Shown here one piece after another: positions 22,724 to 33,513 of a stretch of 64,000 bases of DNA; the stretch's first letter is position 1, and each line of letters opens with the position of its first letter. The DNA is from Mesostigma viride. Taxonomy: Eukaryota > Streptophyta > Mesostigmatophyceae > Mesostigmatales > Mesostigmataceae. The notes below the pieces were generated by a model, which was not told where the DNA came from, ran no database searches, and worked only from the letters and a program-made list of their open reading frames with translations. The position numbers and the translations under genes were made by a program. The stretch is taken from the NCBI GenBank assembly GCA_009746045.1, contig RPFO01000167.1:2642648-2706647 (forward strand), read 5' to 3'.

Positions 22724-23009
22724 ATTTTAAATAATTAATTAATCTCCCTCGCCTGGCACGCTTTACGCCAATACTAAACTATTGAGCGAATGGAGCCTGG
22801 CCCAGGCCTGGATGCCGATGCCGGCGATGTGGTGGGTGTCCACATTCAGTTGTCGATCGGCGGTGTCGGGGCCGGGAGCCGAAACCTGGCCCAGGCCAGG
22901 CCGATGCGGGTGTCGACCACATCGTCGGCGGTAGACCAGTAGGATTGTCTGTCTGTAACTAGATAGAATAGATCGGTCGAGGATTGCATGCACCCATCCA
23001 TCCATTCAT

Positions 23010-23285
23010 TTAAAAAATGAAATTAAATTTTAACATGTCTCCGTTGGGAGATCATGTAGCACATATTCCTTGCTGGATGGATGGAGGTGGGTGAAGCCGC
23101 GTAATCGAACGAACCTAACTCTAAGCTATCTAGTCTAGACTATCTATATCTATCTATCTATCTAGAATCCTAACTACACTATTCAGCAAAACGCGCCCTT
23201 TCCGCTTGGGGGGAGGGGGCTAATTGCCCGCAGCTAGGGGCTTGCGTGTGAGCCGGGACAATCTTCTGCCACCGCTTCTTCATCC
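23010..23285 (-). mobile_element. 5'-truncated LINE-B copy, minus strand
   Basis: On the minus strand it carries the ORF2 end (RWQKIVPAHTQAP ... FAE stop at about 23185), the LINE-B tail and hairpin 23057-23033 (ACATG-A-TCTCC-CAAC-GGAGA-CATGT), then an aattt-rich tail. Confidence 0.8.
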
Positions 23286-23414
23286 ATCCATCCATCAAGG
23301 TTAATAATAATGCTCCGCGACTCCCCAACGGGAGAACGAGCTCGAGTAAGTAATTAATATAAAATAAGTAATTAATATATATATAAGGATTCTCCCGATT
23401 TCTGGCCTGCGCTG

Positions 23415-23444
23415 GTTGTCTCCTTGATAAAAAAAGGAGACAAC
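23415..23444. repeat. Perfect 11-bp inverted repeat gttgtctcctt / aaggagacaac
   Basis: Arms at 23415-23425 and 23434-23444 with an 8-nt loop. It is the collapsed version of the inverted pair at 25719-25894. Confidence 0.7.
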
Positions 23445-23625
23445 TACTATAGCGCAAGCCGGGCACCATGGGCGCTGACGAGCCACGAGCCACGAGGTAG
23501 CCATGGCTGTCGGAGCTCATAACTTTTGAGCACCGAATTTAGTCGTGAATATCACTACTATCGCTTCGTCTTTGTAAGACGCAAATGCTGATATAATTTT
23601 CCGACGCTATTACGCAATATACGAT

Positions 23626-24977
23626 GAGCAAACGCCCATCGACGCAACGCAGCCTGACCGTCGGCTGCGCTCGGCAATGAAAATACGTCTGCAGCTCAGG
23701 CTGCAGCTTCGCCATCAGGTCTGGCAGGCAGCGGTGACACTAGTCGTGCACTGGTGGTCACCCAGCAACCTCCCGGGCTCAACGCCTCGCCATCGGCATC
23801 GCCTGACCCTAAACGCAGCCGCCCAGCCGACAACATGATAGGAAGGTTTTCACGCCCCAAAGAACCGCGCTTTCGGCCTGAACCTTTCAAGGTCGATGAT
23901 CACGACTGGACCAACGTACATGTCCCCGGCAACTGCCCTGCGTTGCATCTTCTACGGGGACTACGCCTCGCTTTATGACCTGTGCCTCCATCTCTACGAC
24001 ATCAATCGCCTCATCTGCGCCGACGGCAGCTGGTGGCACAACATCAGCGTGCTGGACGGGTGCAACCGCGCTCACCTCCAACACACCATCCTCAACTCCC
24101 TTCTCATGCGCTCTGACGGCGAGATCTGGGCTCCATCCATCTCCGCCTCCACACTCCGTTCCATCCTCACGGAAGCCTTTCAGCAGCACGTGACCCCCCT
24201 TGCTGCTGACGTCGCAGCAATGGGTGGTCCGCTGGCTGCTGAACTTCCTCACCTCACCGCCACCTCCACTGCCATTTCCGCCTCCACTGCCGACATCAAA
24301 GCCCAGCTCCTCGACCTCGACCAACGCCTTCAAGCCACCGCCAACGCCCTTGAGAGCTTGCATGACACCGCCGGCCTCACCGCCCAAGCGGTGAAGCCGT
24401 GAAGTACATCGCCGCCCAGCCGGCGCCTGCTGGCCCGGCCGGCGATGCTCCCTCCACCTGGGCGGATTTGCAGCACACCACCTCCACCACCTCCACCATC
24501 TCGGCACAACTCAAGCAACAAGCCCTCGACCTTCGCGAGGAAGCCGACATCGCCCGGCGCAGCCACAATGTCATCGTCAAGCACTTCACCCAGCCGGCAG
24601 GTAAGACCTCCACGAGCCTTCTTGAGGCATTTAAGCGCGCCATTTTTGCCCCCATGTTACTCACTGGTGAGCTGGACATGTCGGCTGTCCGCCTCCCCCG
24701 CGCGCGGGGGAAGGCTGGCCCGGCACCCGTGCTCCTCACCTTTAATAAGTACATGGCGGACAAGCTGGCGTTCCTTAAATGCCGCAAGAAGCTCGCGGAG
24801 ACTCGCTTCACGCTGGACGACGACTTGACCCTGGCCCAGCAACAGCGGCGACGCGAGCTATGGCCGACCTACCTTCAGCTCCGGCAGAGCGCAAGGGGGA
24901 AGCCGGTATACTGGAGGGGGGCGGTCATCCACGTTGACCACAAGCCCTGGCAGCCCCCTCCTGCCACCTCAGACTAG
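23626..24977 (+). pseudogene. ORF1 protein of copy 2 (nucleic-acid-binding, broken by small indels)
   Basis: Reads well from 23896 to 24402 and, after a small duplication (cggtgaagccgtgaag), in the next frame from 24399 to the stop at 24975. Order: a Pro/Ser-rich N-terminus; a conserved block around FYGDYASLYDLCLHLYD; heptad-like segment ADIKAQLLDLDQRLQATANA; then a C-terminal domain with NVIVKHF, PAPVLLTFNKYMADKLAFL and LAQQQRRRELWP. That C-terminal pattern resembles the RRM plus C-terminal domain of L1 ORF1p, which binds the element RNA. The resemblance is by eye only. Confidence 0.65.
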
Positions 24978-25407
24978 GAATATATATGTATTAATAATAT
25001 AATTAGGACTAGGAATATATATACCAGTAGTGTAGATTAGTAAGGCTTAGCCTAGCATGTGGCTCACGCGCATGTGCGCCGATAATGGCCCCCATGGATG
25101 TTGCCTTCAGAATTTAGCCACGCCATGCCTATAATGGGACCCCCATGGATGTTGCATTAAGAATTTAGCCATGCTATGCCATGCAGAGAGATGCTCTCTG
25201 TCGAGAAGCCATGTCCTAGCTCTTGTATAGCCATGATGATCTTCCTCCCTCACAGGCATGCTCCCCCCTTACTGGCATAGCGTGATAGACCATGAGGGTG
25301 CAGTTGCCCTGGTGCACCTAGAGCAGGGGTAGCTTACATTCCCACCCTTGCATGAAGTAGCCTAGAATGTATTAAAAGCCATATGCCCCTTCTCAGGGCT
25401 ATGTGCT

Positions 25408-25432
25408 ACATCTACTCCCAACGGAGTGATGT
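25408..25432 (+). other. 3'-terminal RNA hairpin, ORF1-element copy 2
   Basis: ACATC-T-ACTCC-CAAC-GGAGT-GATGT. The lower stem covaries with that of LINE-B (ACATG/CATGT). A second hairpin lies just upstream (CATA-T-GCCC ... GGGC-TATG). Confidence 0.78.
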
Positions 25433-25718
25433 TGATAATTATTAATTAATTAATTAATTAGCGCGAACCCCCCCAAACGACTTATTCAGCGGAATTTTCG
25501 GTGCCCGGTGTGAACACTCTGTTTGTTACTGTGTTTCTATGAGATAATTCCATTAACAATTAATTTATAAGTCTCGTGTCCGGGCCGTTGGGGGACCGGA
25601 CGGAGCACTGAATTCCCCAGTTTAATTTCGTACTTGATATAGTGGACTTCTCCCCAATTAAGCCTCACGGTGTCATGGTGGCCATCTTGTCCATGAACGT
25701 CCATGCCTCGGCGCCATA

Positions 25719-25894
25719 TATCAAGGAGACAACATATATGCATGCGGACTATAGAGCGAAGTTGTCTGAGATGAAAGGCGCGGCAATGTCGCGGAAGCCC
25801 AACTGCCAGCTGTTAATTTGTGTGAAGATCTGTTAGTTTTTTTTTTTTTACTATTTTCTATAATGAGATCAGCAAAGCAATTGTCTCCTTGATA
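25719..25894. repeat. 176-bp MITE-like element with 14-bp perfect TIRs
   Basis: Begins tatcaaggagacaa at 25719 and ends with its exact reverse complement at 25894. No coding capacity. Confidence 0.6.
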
Positions 25895-25904
25895 GCATGC
25901 AGCA

Positions 25905-26060
25905 TTAATTAATGAGACTCGTGCTCCCGTTGGGGAGTCACGGAGCATTAACCCCGAGGGATGGATGGATGGGTGCAAACAGTCCTACCGGTCTAATCTA
26001 TCTACAACAGCTACCTAGCTACAGCATCTATCTAAGCTATCAACATCTACTCTATACCCT
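25905..26060 (-). mobile_element. Type-C LINE 3' tail, minus strand
   Basis: Reverse complement of the tail at 26812-26920 plus 27396-27470, including gtcctaccggtcta, ggatggatgggtgcaaac and the terminal hairpin ctccc-gttg-gggag. Confidence 0.75.
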
Positions 26061-26075
26061 ATAGGGGAGCTCCCC

Positions 26076-26788
26076 TGGCGGTTGGGCTCACCAACCCACC
26101 GCCGCCCCTCTTTCTCCTAGACGGCTCTCGAGTCCTGTATCGGGACCGCGTTAAGCTGCTGGGCAGCCTGCTCCCCAGCTGCGAGGTTGATGTGGACCAT
26201 CGCATTTCCCTCGCCTGGCACGCTTTACGCCCATACCGGGCCCTGTGGCGCAAGCCCCTGGGCAAGATCGAGAAACAGGACCTGTTCAAGGTCCTCGTCC
26301 TTCCTGTTCTCACGTATGGAGCCGAGACGTGGACCCTCACCGCCGACCTGGCCCGCAAGCTGGACGGCGCGGTCACCAGCATGCTGCGATCCATTTACAG
26401 AGTAGGATATGCTGCTCATGTCCGCAACGAGGACCTGTACCAGGGCATGCCCTATATCACCAGCACCATTAAGCAACGACGCCTGCAGCTAGTAGGGCAC
26501 CTAGCTCGCACCAACCAGGTAGACACCTCACGTGGCCCCCCCGCAGGACTGCGACCAGCCCAGCCTGGCCGGCACCTCCTGACGTGGGCTGGGCCCAGTG
26601 ATGTTAGACGCCGCAAGGCCCGCACCTTCAAAGAACAGCTAGTAGAGGACATGGGGGGCCTAGGCCTCTCCGTGATTTGGAAGAAGATGATGGACAAGGC
26701 CAAGTGGGCCCAGGTCATAGAGGACAACGAGCCCCCCCCAGTGGGGAAGCGCCCGCGTGTGCAATCTCGTGGGAGGCACGCCAGATAG
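26076..26788 (+). CDS. LINE-C ORF2 C-terminal fragment
   Basis: Open to the stop at 26786-26788. Shows the region that follows the RT fingers and palm in LINE ORF2: LLGSLLPSCEVDVDHRISLA, VLPVLTYGAETWTL, IKQRRLQLVGHLARTNQVD and a basic end. No catalytic YxDD remains because the copy is 5'-truncated. A shorter, frameshifted copy of the same family lies at 59187-59400. Confidence 0.75.
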
Positions 26789-26924
26789 CCCCCTAGGGCA
26801 GCGTGCGGCTGCCTAGATAGATGTTGTAGTTAGAATGTTGTTAGATAGATGTAGTATGTAGCCGATGTAGATAGACTAGACCGGTAGGACTGTTTGCACC
26901 CATCCATCCATCCATCCGCGGCCC

Positions 26925-27395
26925 CAGCGACTCCAGACGCCCCAGCTTAGGGGAATACAGCAGTAGTAGTGTAGAATAGATAGACCGTGGCCATGTACAT
27001 GTACGCCTCCTAGAGGCCCTATTCCAGCTAAGCCACGCGCTTTATGTAATCATGTACATGTGTGCCTATGATGAGCCACACTCCAGACGATGCCTAGTTT
27101 TATTTAGTAATGCTGTGCCCATGCAGAGAGCTGCTCTCTGCTGAGATGCCACGCTCTAGTTTTTGTATAGCCATGATGATCTTCCCCCTCACAGGCATGC
27201 TCCCCCCTTACCCGGGCATAGCGTGATAGACCATGAGGGTGCGGGTGCCCTGGTGCACCTAGAGCAGGGGTAGCTTACATTCCCACCCTTGCATGAAGTA
27301 GCCTAGAATGTATTAAAAGCCATATGCCCCTTCTCAGGGCTATGTGCTACATCTACTCCCAACGGAGTGATGTTGATAATTAATTAATTAATTAA
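26925..27395 (+). mobile_element. Type-A tail insertion inside the LINE-C tail
   Basis: A 3' end like that of the ORF1-only elements (cctagaatgtattaaaagcc ..., hairpin 27349-27373, ttgataattaattaatt), inserted between two copies of tccatccatccatcc, which are the probable target duplication within a simple repeat. Confidence 0.7.
27349..27373 (+). other. 3'-terminal RNA hairpin, type A
   Basis: ACATC-T-ACTCC-CAAC-GGAGT-GATGT, identical in structure to 25408-25432. Confidence 0.75.
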
Positions 27396-27426
27396 TCCAT
27401 CCATCCATCCATCGGGGTTAATGCTC

Positions 27427-27449
27427 CGTGACTCCCCAACGGGAGCACG
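27427..27449 (+). other. 3'-terminal RNA hairpin, LINE-C
   Basis: CGTG-A-CTCCC-CAAC-GGGAG-CACG. Same architecture as types A and B with different paired bases in both stems. Confidence 0.75.
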
Positions 27450-27470
27450 AGTCTAATTAATTAATTAATT

Positions 27471-28045
27471 TATAGGGGAGCTGCCTGGCGTGCCTCCTGC
27501 GGCATTCATGGCGCATGCCTAGCTGTGCGCGCATGACACACAATTAAAATTAAATTAAATCAAACGTACTTGAATGAAGTAGTCTTGTGTCCATATGTTG
27601 AGTGGGGGACCACGGAGCACGCAGTGAATCCCCCAATGAATTCGCAAGTACTTAATTACTTACTTGCTTATCTGCGCATGGAGGGATGATGGCTAGCGCA
27701 AAAGGGGCTGACTGGGTGGTGGATGGAAATAGAGCTCTAGCATGAATAGGGAGGAAAATAAAGAAATCAATGGAGGTAACGTTAGCGGCCAGTCAGTTAT
27801 AGCGGCCTTGTGGTGCACTCCGGAGTAACTAAAGCCAAGGAAAGTGGCCAATATACCGACTTGGGGCTTCTTTCTTACTAACGTTACATGAGATTTGCCA
27901 CCGCTAATTTCTGCGAGTGATCTGCACCCCCGGCACTGAGGTAACTGACAAAACAGGTAGGTCGAATATCCCGGCCAAAAAACAACCAAGATTAGTCTCA
28001 TGCTAGGCCATGTAGTTGTTTAATGTAGTACAGAAATGGGCACCC
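27471..28045. other. No gene recognised
   Basis: AT-rich start with tttaattaa runs, then unique-looking sequence with no convincing exon on either strand. Confidence 0.5.
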
Positions 28046-28094
28046 ATGCCCAGCGGCTTGGCCAGCCAGGGCGGCATATCCTGACGTGGCCTGG

Positions 28095-28667
28095 TGTTAC
28101 GTCGCGTAACAATTCGTTGTAGTTACGGACGTAAATTAGGTCTTTTGCCTCGGTTGTCCCTAGGTTTACGTTTAGGCTCCTACCGGGACATTATTGTCCT
28201 CGTAACAGTACTGTGGTACATTGGGTGCCGTTGGGCGCCGCGCCGCGTACTTTACTAGTGGTCCTGATCCTGTGGTAGAATGTAGTGGACCAGCGTGCAT
28301 CAGTAGATGTAGTGGACCAGCGTGCATCTGTAGGCGAGGGCCATGTCGGCCCGAGCGTGTTGGACCGTTGGTGACCATTTATGCGCGTTCTACCCTTTGT
28401 GTGTGCACTCGGCGTGTGTTAAATGAATTAACACATATAGGCTTGGGTCACGGCAGTGTAGTTGTGTTTCCTTCCTCTATTCCTGGAGTAAACGGGTTTT
28501 GATAAATGGTTGTATGGCGTATTATAGTAACACTTACGTTAATGCATTGAGATCAGCTCCGTCACGTTCGTCTTTCGCCAGAGGGTTAAGTAGAGGAGGC
28601 CTGACCAGTTTAGGTAGTATCAGGCCCATTAGAGGTAGAGGTGGAGGTAGATATCCGCGGCGTAACA
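28095..28667 (+). repeat. Gypsy-1 5' LTR
   Basis: 573 bp, starts tgttacgtcgcgtaacaatt and ends gcggcgtaaca, so TG...CA with longer inverted ends tgttacg/cgtaaca. Confidence 0.93.
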
Positions 28668-28668
28668 A

Positions 28669-28686
28669 TGGTTCCGGAGGAACTTC
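28669..28686 (+). promoter_or_regulatory. Gypsy-1 primer-binding site
   Basis: TGGTTCCGGAGGAACTTC begins one base after the LTR. TGG matches a tRNA 3' CCA end; I cannot say which tRNA. Confidence 0.55.
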
Positions 28687-29198
28687 AGTAGGTAGTGAAC
28701 GAGACGACTATCCCTTGCCACATACACCTGTTCAAGACCCCTTCCGCGTCCAGGAACAAGAAGTCGACACTTCCTTGATAGGTAATGGGCGGGTCGCCTT
28801 CAAGCTAGGAGAGTAGTGCTGCCCGTTTCGGGACACGCTCTACCTAGAAGCTAGACCTGCTCGCAGCGGATAAATCCTTTCGTAGTTAGCCTGTCCTTCG
28901 CCTTGTTTTCCTGCTTACGGTTGTTTCCTGTCTTAGATAGGGGAGTATTACTGTTCGGAGACGATTAGCGTCGCAGTACCTACACCTTTTTCCTTGTGCT
29001 GCTGCTTTATTAGACGGCCGCACCCGCAGAGTTACGGGGCGCTGTGTTAGGACGAGCGCTGGATATCCGGCCGCTGACTTAGGACGAGAGCTGGAAACTC
29101 CGCCCTCCTTCTTCTTTCGGTGATCCAGATCGTCCAGCTAAGTCGCCTACCCCTACCTCGTCTAGCTTGACATCACAAGACACGCCAGGTGAGTTATC

Positions 29199-29591
29199 AT
29201 GAGTCAACGTCGTGTTTTTACTGCGCCTTCCCATTCATCTAGTGATAATAGTTTAGCTAAGTATTACGTAGTTATTACCCCTCAATGGTCAGCCATTTTC
29301 CTCTCTTGGTCAGATGCTAGGAAGATAGTGCAAAATCGTACATATAATGTAATTAGGTATAAGAAATTTGTTACCTTCGAGGAAGCTCAACAATTCCTTA
29401 TAGACCATAGCGTATCAGATCTAGGCCTACACGTACGTTCTACTCCTCATGGTCGCCCTCCTGTAGAAGCTCTAGATTTTGCTACCCCTCCTTCGTCTCC
29501 CCCTAAGAGGGCTGCATCCTCATCTAGCTTAGATACTCCTCTCACCTTAGAATTCGGTTCCCTATCCATTACTGTTGTTAAAAAGGATTGA
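29199..29591 (+). CDS. Gypsy-1 ORF0: small protein with RNase HI-type hybrid-binding domain
   Basis: A 130-residue ORF between the PBS and gag. Residues about 21-70 match the N-terminal hybrid-binding domain of eukaryotic RNase H1, which is also present in caulimovirus P6: YYVVITPQWSAIFLSW, then RYKKFVTFEEAQQFL. In RNase H1 this fold binds RNA/DNA hybrids or dsRNA. No RNase H catalytic part is attached. The C-terminus is Ser/Pro-rich and ends LTLEFGSLSITVVKKD, similar to the end of the matching ORF in Gypsy-2. Its place before gag is not part of the standard chromovirus layout. Role inferred: binding of the replication intermediate or a translation helper. Confidence 0.75.
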   Translation: MSQRRVFTAPSHSSSDNSLAKYYVVITPQWSAIFLSWSDARKIVQNRTYNVIRYKKFVTFEEAQQFLIDHSVSDLGLHVRSTPHGRPPVEALDFATPPSSPPKRAASSSSLDTPLTLEFGSLSITVVKKD

Positions 29592-29715
29592 TTTAAATTG
29601 TTTCCTTCTTTTAAGCCATTAAAATCTTTTCCTTTTCTTTCCTTGCCTTATATTAGGCCTTGTCCTTTATCCTTGTTGCTTTCAGTTAGATTTTTGATCA
29701 TTTACTTAAACAAAA

Positions 29716-31455
29716 ATGGATCCAGTGGGTGGTAACATGTCGCCTATACCTACCAATACTCCTACTATGAGTAATAATAATAATAATAATAACAACCATA
29801 ACAACAATCGTGGTAACCGACGGGACTCACTTGAAACGGTGCACCATCTCACTCCTCAAGGTAATCTTCGTGCCTCACCTCCTTCTCCTCTTGCTGATGG
29901 TCGCCGTCGTCCCTCACTTACCCCTCCTACCTATGAACAACGTCAACGTATGCAAGTCAGATTTAGTGATGACCCTTCCCTTACCCTGAACCAGGCCCCT
30001 GCCCCTCCTGCAACCTTGGCTCAACCCTCCAGCAGGTCCTCACTAACTAACAATGTTTTTAGGCCTCCTTCCCACCCTGTGCCTTCCATGCCTGCTCTTA
30101 ACACGGGTCGTGCCTCTGCCCCTGTCGGTCCTTCTGGGCGCCCTAGTGCAGTTCCCTTTTACCCACCTGCTTCCTGGTCCTACCCTGAGACGGCCTATGA
30201 GGCAGCCCAGGTCCCTACCCGTGTGGCTGATTTAGAAGTTAATAGTGATTTCAGCACCATGCCCTTAGATGACAGAAATTATGATCATTTTGCCTATTCC
30301 TCTCTTCGTGAGCAATATACTGTCCCCTTCTCTTATGGGCACCAGCCTGAAACGGTGGCCCCTTCTAGACCCCTACCCAAGACTTTTCCTCTTCCTTCCT
30401 TCTATCCCGCTTATGTAGCAGTGGAAGATAGTGGCCCTATGGGAAAAACTGACTCTTCTAATCCCCCTAAGCCCCCTGCTCTTCCCCTCTTTGCTAACCT
30501 TCCCAAGCTGGATGTCAAGTCTACCCCTCAACAGTTTTTCACCTTTATTATGTTGCTTACCCAGAACACGGAGTCGTGGCAGAATCATAATAGATGGCGT
30601 CTTTCTGATGCTGTATTAGTTCCTCACTATCTCACAACCTGTATTACTCCTGAGCTTGCTAACCTCATTCAGTGTGAGTCTTTGGCCTCTCATGCCTACC
30701 CTAACTCTGTAGCAGAATTGTTTAAGCGTTTAGAGAACCATTTAGTCCCTCCTGATTCAGATTGGCAGGATAGATTAGCCTTTGGTACCTTGCAGCAGGG
30801 TACTAAATCATTTAAGGAGTATATGAAAGAGTTTGATGCTCAGATGGTACGAATTAGGGATTTGTCGGGTGCAGAAGTACGTGCTCGCTTCCTCCAAGGC
30901 CTCAGTAGACCCTTATTACGTGAAGTCAAGCGCCAGTTCTCTGCCTACCGTTTTACTGATCTGCCCCTCAAGCATGTGCGCCAGCATCTCTTGCGTGTAG
31001 CAGATTTCTTCACCACCCCTTCTCTTCCTACCCGTTCCCGTATTAATAATATTATCCTTACCCCTGAGGAGGAGAACTCCTATGTAGAAGAATTAGATAT
31101 CTGTGTTACTGACCTTTCAGCCCTTGATGTCTCTCATATCACATGCTATCATTGTAAGGAAGTAGGTCATCTTAAACGTGAGTGCCCCAAGTTCCTTTCG
31201 GGTGCTCCCCCTCATCCCGACGCTCGCCCTCCTCGTACCCCTCAGCGTGCTCCTATTCGTCCTACTTCAGGACGCATTCCTTCAGCTACCCCTAGTAGGC
31301 TGAATGCTGTGCAGACAGGATCCCCAGGGTTCCCCTATGATAATCAGGCTCCCGCACCCTCTTCGCTCCCTCGTGACCCTCCAGCAGTGGCTTTTTCGCC
31401 AGGGTCTTCTTCGGGGTTAGTTCCTATGGATTTGGGGGGGGAGGGGGAACAGTAG
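29716..31455 (+). CDS. gag: Gypsy-1 Gag
   Basis: 579 residues, the capsid/nucleocapsid precursor. The N-terminal half is low complexity (poly-Asn, Pro/Ser). The capsid-like core is around residues 255-430 ([58 protein letters not shown]). A single CCHC zinc knuckle, [16 protein letters not shown], is near residue 475. The frame is intact. The stop at 31453 follows a run of eight G; the protease frame is open across this stop in the -1 frame. Confidence 0.9.
   Translation: MDPVGGNMSPIPTNTPTMSNNNNNNNNHNNNRGNRRDSLETVHHLTPQGNLRASPPSPLADGRRRPSLTPPTYEQRQRMQVRFSDDPSLTLNQAPAPPATLAQPSSRSSLTNNVFRPPSHPVPSMPALNTGRASAPVGPSGRPSAVPFYPPASWSYPETAYEAAQVPTRVADLEVNSDFSTMPLDDRNYDHFAYSSLREQYTVPFSYGHQPETVAPSRPLPKTFPLPSFYPAYVAVEDSGPMGKTDSSNPPKPPALPLFANLPKLDVKSTPQQFFTFIMLLTQNTESWQNHNRWRLSDAVLVPHYLTTCITPELANLIQCESLASHAYPNSVAELFKRLENHLVPPDSDWQDRLAFGTLQQGTKSFKEYMKEFDAQMVRIRDLSGAEVRARFLQGLSRPLLREVKRQFSAYRFTDLPLKHVRQHLLRVADFFTTPSLPTRSRINNIILTPEEENSYVEELDICVTDLSALDVSHITCYHCKEVGHLKRECPKFLSGAPPHPDARPPRTPQRAPIRPTSGRIPSATPSRLNAVQTGSPGFPYDNQAPAPSSLPRDPPAVAFSPGSSSGLVPMDLGGEGEQ
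31428..31452 (+). promoter_or_regulatory. Candidate -1 frameshift site between gag and pol
   Basis: The sequence tttggggggggagggggaac precedes the gag stop. The -1 frame stays open upstream of and through the gag stop into pol. Poly-G is a plausible slippery site but this is unproven. Confidence 0.4.
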
Positions 31456-32570
31456 GCCTGTCAGCCGGGGGTAACCTGGACAGGTCCTTAGATAGTACCC
31501 CAGATAAAAATTTTTGCCTGCCTGTTTTTATAACCTCTGTAGGAGCTGAATCTTCCCTACCACTACGTGTGCGTCCTCTTATGTTCTTGAATGGTGGTTT
31601 AACCGTCCCTCACACTGTTGTAGACCCTTTCCTGCATGCTGATGAACTCTTGAATGTCTCTGTGTTGGTAGATAGCGGTGCGGCTAGCTCCTTTGTGAGC
31701 GAGGCCCTAGTTAGGCGTTTAGGACTAGTCCCTACCCCTCACACCAAACCCGTTACTGTTCATTATGCTGATGGTCGCACCAGTCATTCCCCGGGTACGG
31801 TGTCCCTTCCCATGGTTATACAAGGACGTACTGTCAACCTGACGGCCACTATAGGCCCTATCACTACCGCTGATGTATTACTAGGATTAGATTGGCACCA
31901 GGATAATAAGATTACTATTAATTATGATACCATGGTCATTTGGTTTCCAGATAGCTCTTACTGGGTACCGGAACGTCATTATAGATTGGAAAATTTATCC
32001 TTGGTAGATATTACTCCTCCTACACCTGTTGATCCTCCTGTAAGACCTATACCTGAAGTATTAATGTCCAATGATGAGTTGCGTTCTGAACTAAAGGAAT
32101 ATGGATATTTACTATGTATGTTCCTTCAGTTAGAAGTACAGGAGATACCTATCACTAATAATAGTGTGGATATAGATGTAAATACAGTGGATACAATAGG
32201 AGTGGGATTTACTGAAAATGAAATAGTCAGATACATGGCTGTGATAGATTCCTCAAAAGTATTTGAAGAAAAGACTCCTTCTTATCCTCCTCCTCGTTCT
32301 GTTTTACACCGTGTAGTTATCAAGGACGGTGCAGTTCCTACGCACTCTCCGATGTATAGAATGGGCCCTACAGAATTAAAGGAACTAAAACAGATTTTAG
32401 TGTCATTATTAGAAGCAGGATTGATAGAGCCTAGTAACTCCCCCTACTCAGCTGGTGTCCTGTTAGTTCCTAAGCCAAACGGCAAGTTTCGCCTAGTTAC
32501 TGATTATAGGAAGTTGAATGATATTACTGTGAAGTCTAAATACCCTCTACCTCGTATTGATGATATATTT
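31456..32570 (+). pseudogene. pol: Gypsy-1 pol, part 1: protease and RT fingers (cut by an insertion)
   Basis: The retropepsin has the active-site triad in [20 protein letters not shown] (31662-31721), followed by the second half [15 protein letters not shown]. After a linker comes the start of the [22 protein letters not shown] and [10 protein letters not shown]. The sequence breaks at 32570 where the endonuclease-type LINE is inserted and resumes after 33513 in the matching frame. Confidence 0.88.
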
Positions 32571-33500
32571 TAAAAATATAATTACTTACAGCAGAGTGAA
32601 ATCACTCAAACCAAAGCAAACGCCCAGCTATAAACCTATATACAGAGCCATGTCAAAGCTCTATACTACGATAAGACCAATGGAAACGCCTAACGGGAGG
32701 AACCTAATAGCCCTGCTGCACCGCAAAATCAGCTCGCGTACGGCGGAGCATGATGTCAGCCATGGCCCGAGTCAGCGCCACCGACAAGCGCTGACGCCAA
32801 TATGACGTCCAGGTCCGCGCCGACCATGGGGCCCGCTGGCCCTCCAGGTCCAGCCGGTCCTCCCGGAGCCGGCAACACTCCTTGAAGAAGGCGGAGGTCA
32901 GGGGCCCCATGGCCCCAAACTCCTCCAGGACAAAGGGCACCACACGATGGTGCCCGACGTCGCCGTAGGCCAGGAGCTTGGCCCGCTCCGCCCGGTCCGC
33001 CGTGTAACCTGCCGTGAGGGAGGCCCCAGCCACGTGGCTAAGAGCCAAGGGCCGCGCCACCGAAACGTCAATAAGCAGATGCCGGCCACCCCCCTCAAAA
33101 TCCAGCACCACGATGTCAGGCCGGTGGTTGGGGGAATAGAAGGCAGCGCCATCCGCATCCTCGGACCGGATGTTCGCGTGGGGGAAAACCGACCGAATCA
33201 TGGCGAGCACCACCGTCAGGAGGACAGTGTGCAAATACAAATACCAATTCTGATTCTGTTGGCCCCCCATGCAGGCAAGGTAGTGAGTCCCCGTGGGATC
33301 CAGCGGCTGCCCACAGCTACCACAAGGCCGCCCGGCCGGAACAAGAGGCTGCGGGGCAAATAGCTGGTGCCGGAGCGCCACCGAGTAGTGGCTGGGAGCC
33401 AAGGCGAATGGGGGGGCCATGGGAAGAGCACGAAGGTACGCCGAGCCCACACTCCGCAAGGAAAGCGAGAACAGCCACGCACGTCCCTGAGCGTTGATTA
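32571..33500 (-). mobile_element. 5'-truncated non-LTR element with restriction-like endonuclease
   Basis: 930 bp inserted in Gypsy-1 pol and flanked by a 13-bp duplication tgatgatatattt (32558-32570, 33501-33513), typical of target-primed reverse transcription. The coding frame is open right to the 5' junction, as expected for 5' truncation. Confidence 0.85.
32704..33487 (-). CDS. C-terminal endonuclease domain of a non-LTR retrotransposon ORF (5'-truncated)
   Basis: About 255 codons with no start codon, entering from the truncation point. A zinc-finger-like motif CGSCGQPLDPTGTHYLAC (C-x2-C-x7-H-x4-C) is followed by a PD-(D/E)xK-type nuclease core, HRPDIVVLDFEGG then LLIDVSV. This combination at the C-terminus after the RT is the signature of restriction-like-endonuclease LINEs (R2/R4/CRE/Utopia groups). 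Those elements nick the target for reverse transcription. The RT itself is lost. A different lineage from LINE-A/B/C, which carry no such domain in the parts seen. Confidence 0.75.
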
Positions 33501-33513
33501 TGATGATATATTT

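Larger units (their letters stand above)
19072..22741 (+). mobile_element. ORF1-only element copy 1, carrying four nested insertions
   Basis: Begins with the 5' leader shared with 23479 and 59690 (cgagccacgaggtagccatg). A broken ORF1 starts at ATG 19217 and runs to about 20288, then again from 20988 to about 21290. The non-coding tail ends in type-A hairpins at about 22670-22723 and taattaat. No reverse transcriptase belongs to it. It is interrupted by LINE-B pieces at 20300-20976, 21474-22145, 22178-22268 and 22412-22501. ORF1 has the same parts as in the 59.8-kb copy but many frameshifts. Confidence 0.75.
23479..25455 (+). mobile_element. ORF1-only element copy 2
   Basis: Shares its 5' leader with the 19072 and 59690 copies and ends in the type-A tail (hairpin 25408-25432) and taattaattaattaatt. 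It contains ORF1 but nothing resembling a reverse transcriptase, so it is the LINE equivalent of an ORF1-only (half-LINE) element. About 2 kb. Confidence 0.8.
26062..27470 (+). mobile_element. 5'-truncated LINE-C copy with a nested tail insertion
   Basis: Carries the ORF2 C-terminal region followed by the LINE-C tail, which ends at 27470 with hairpin 27427-27449 and attaattaatt. The tail is split at its catccatccatcc repeat by a second element (26925-27395). Confidence 0.8.
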
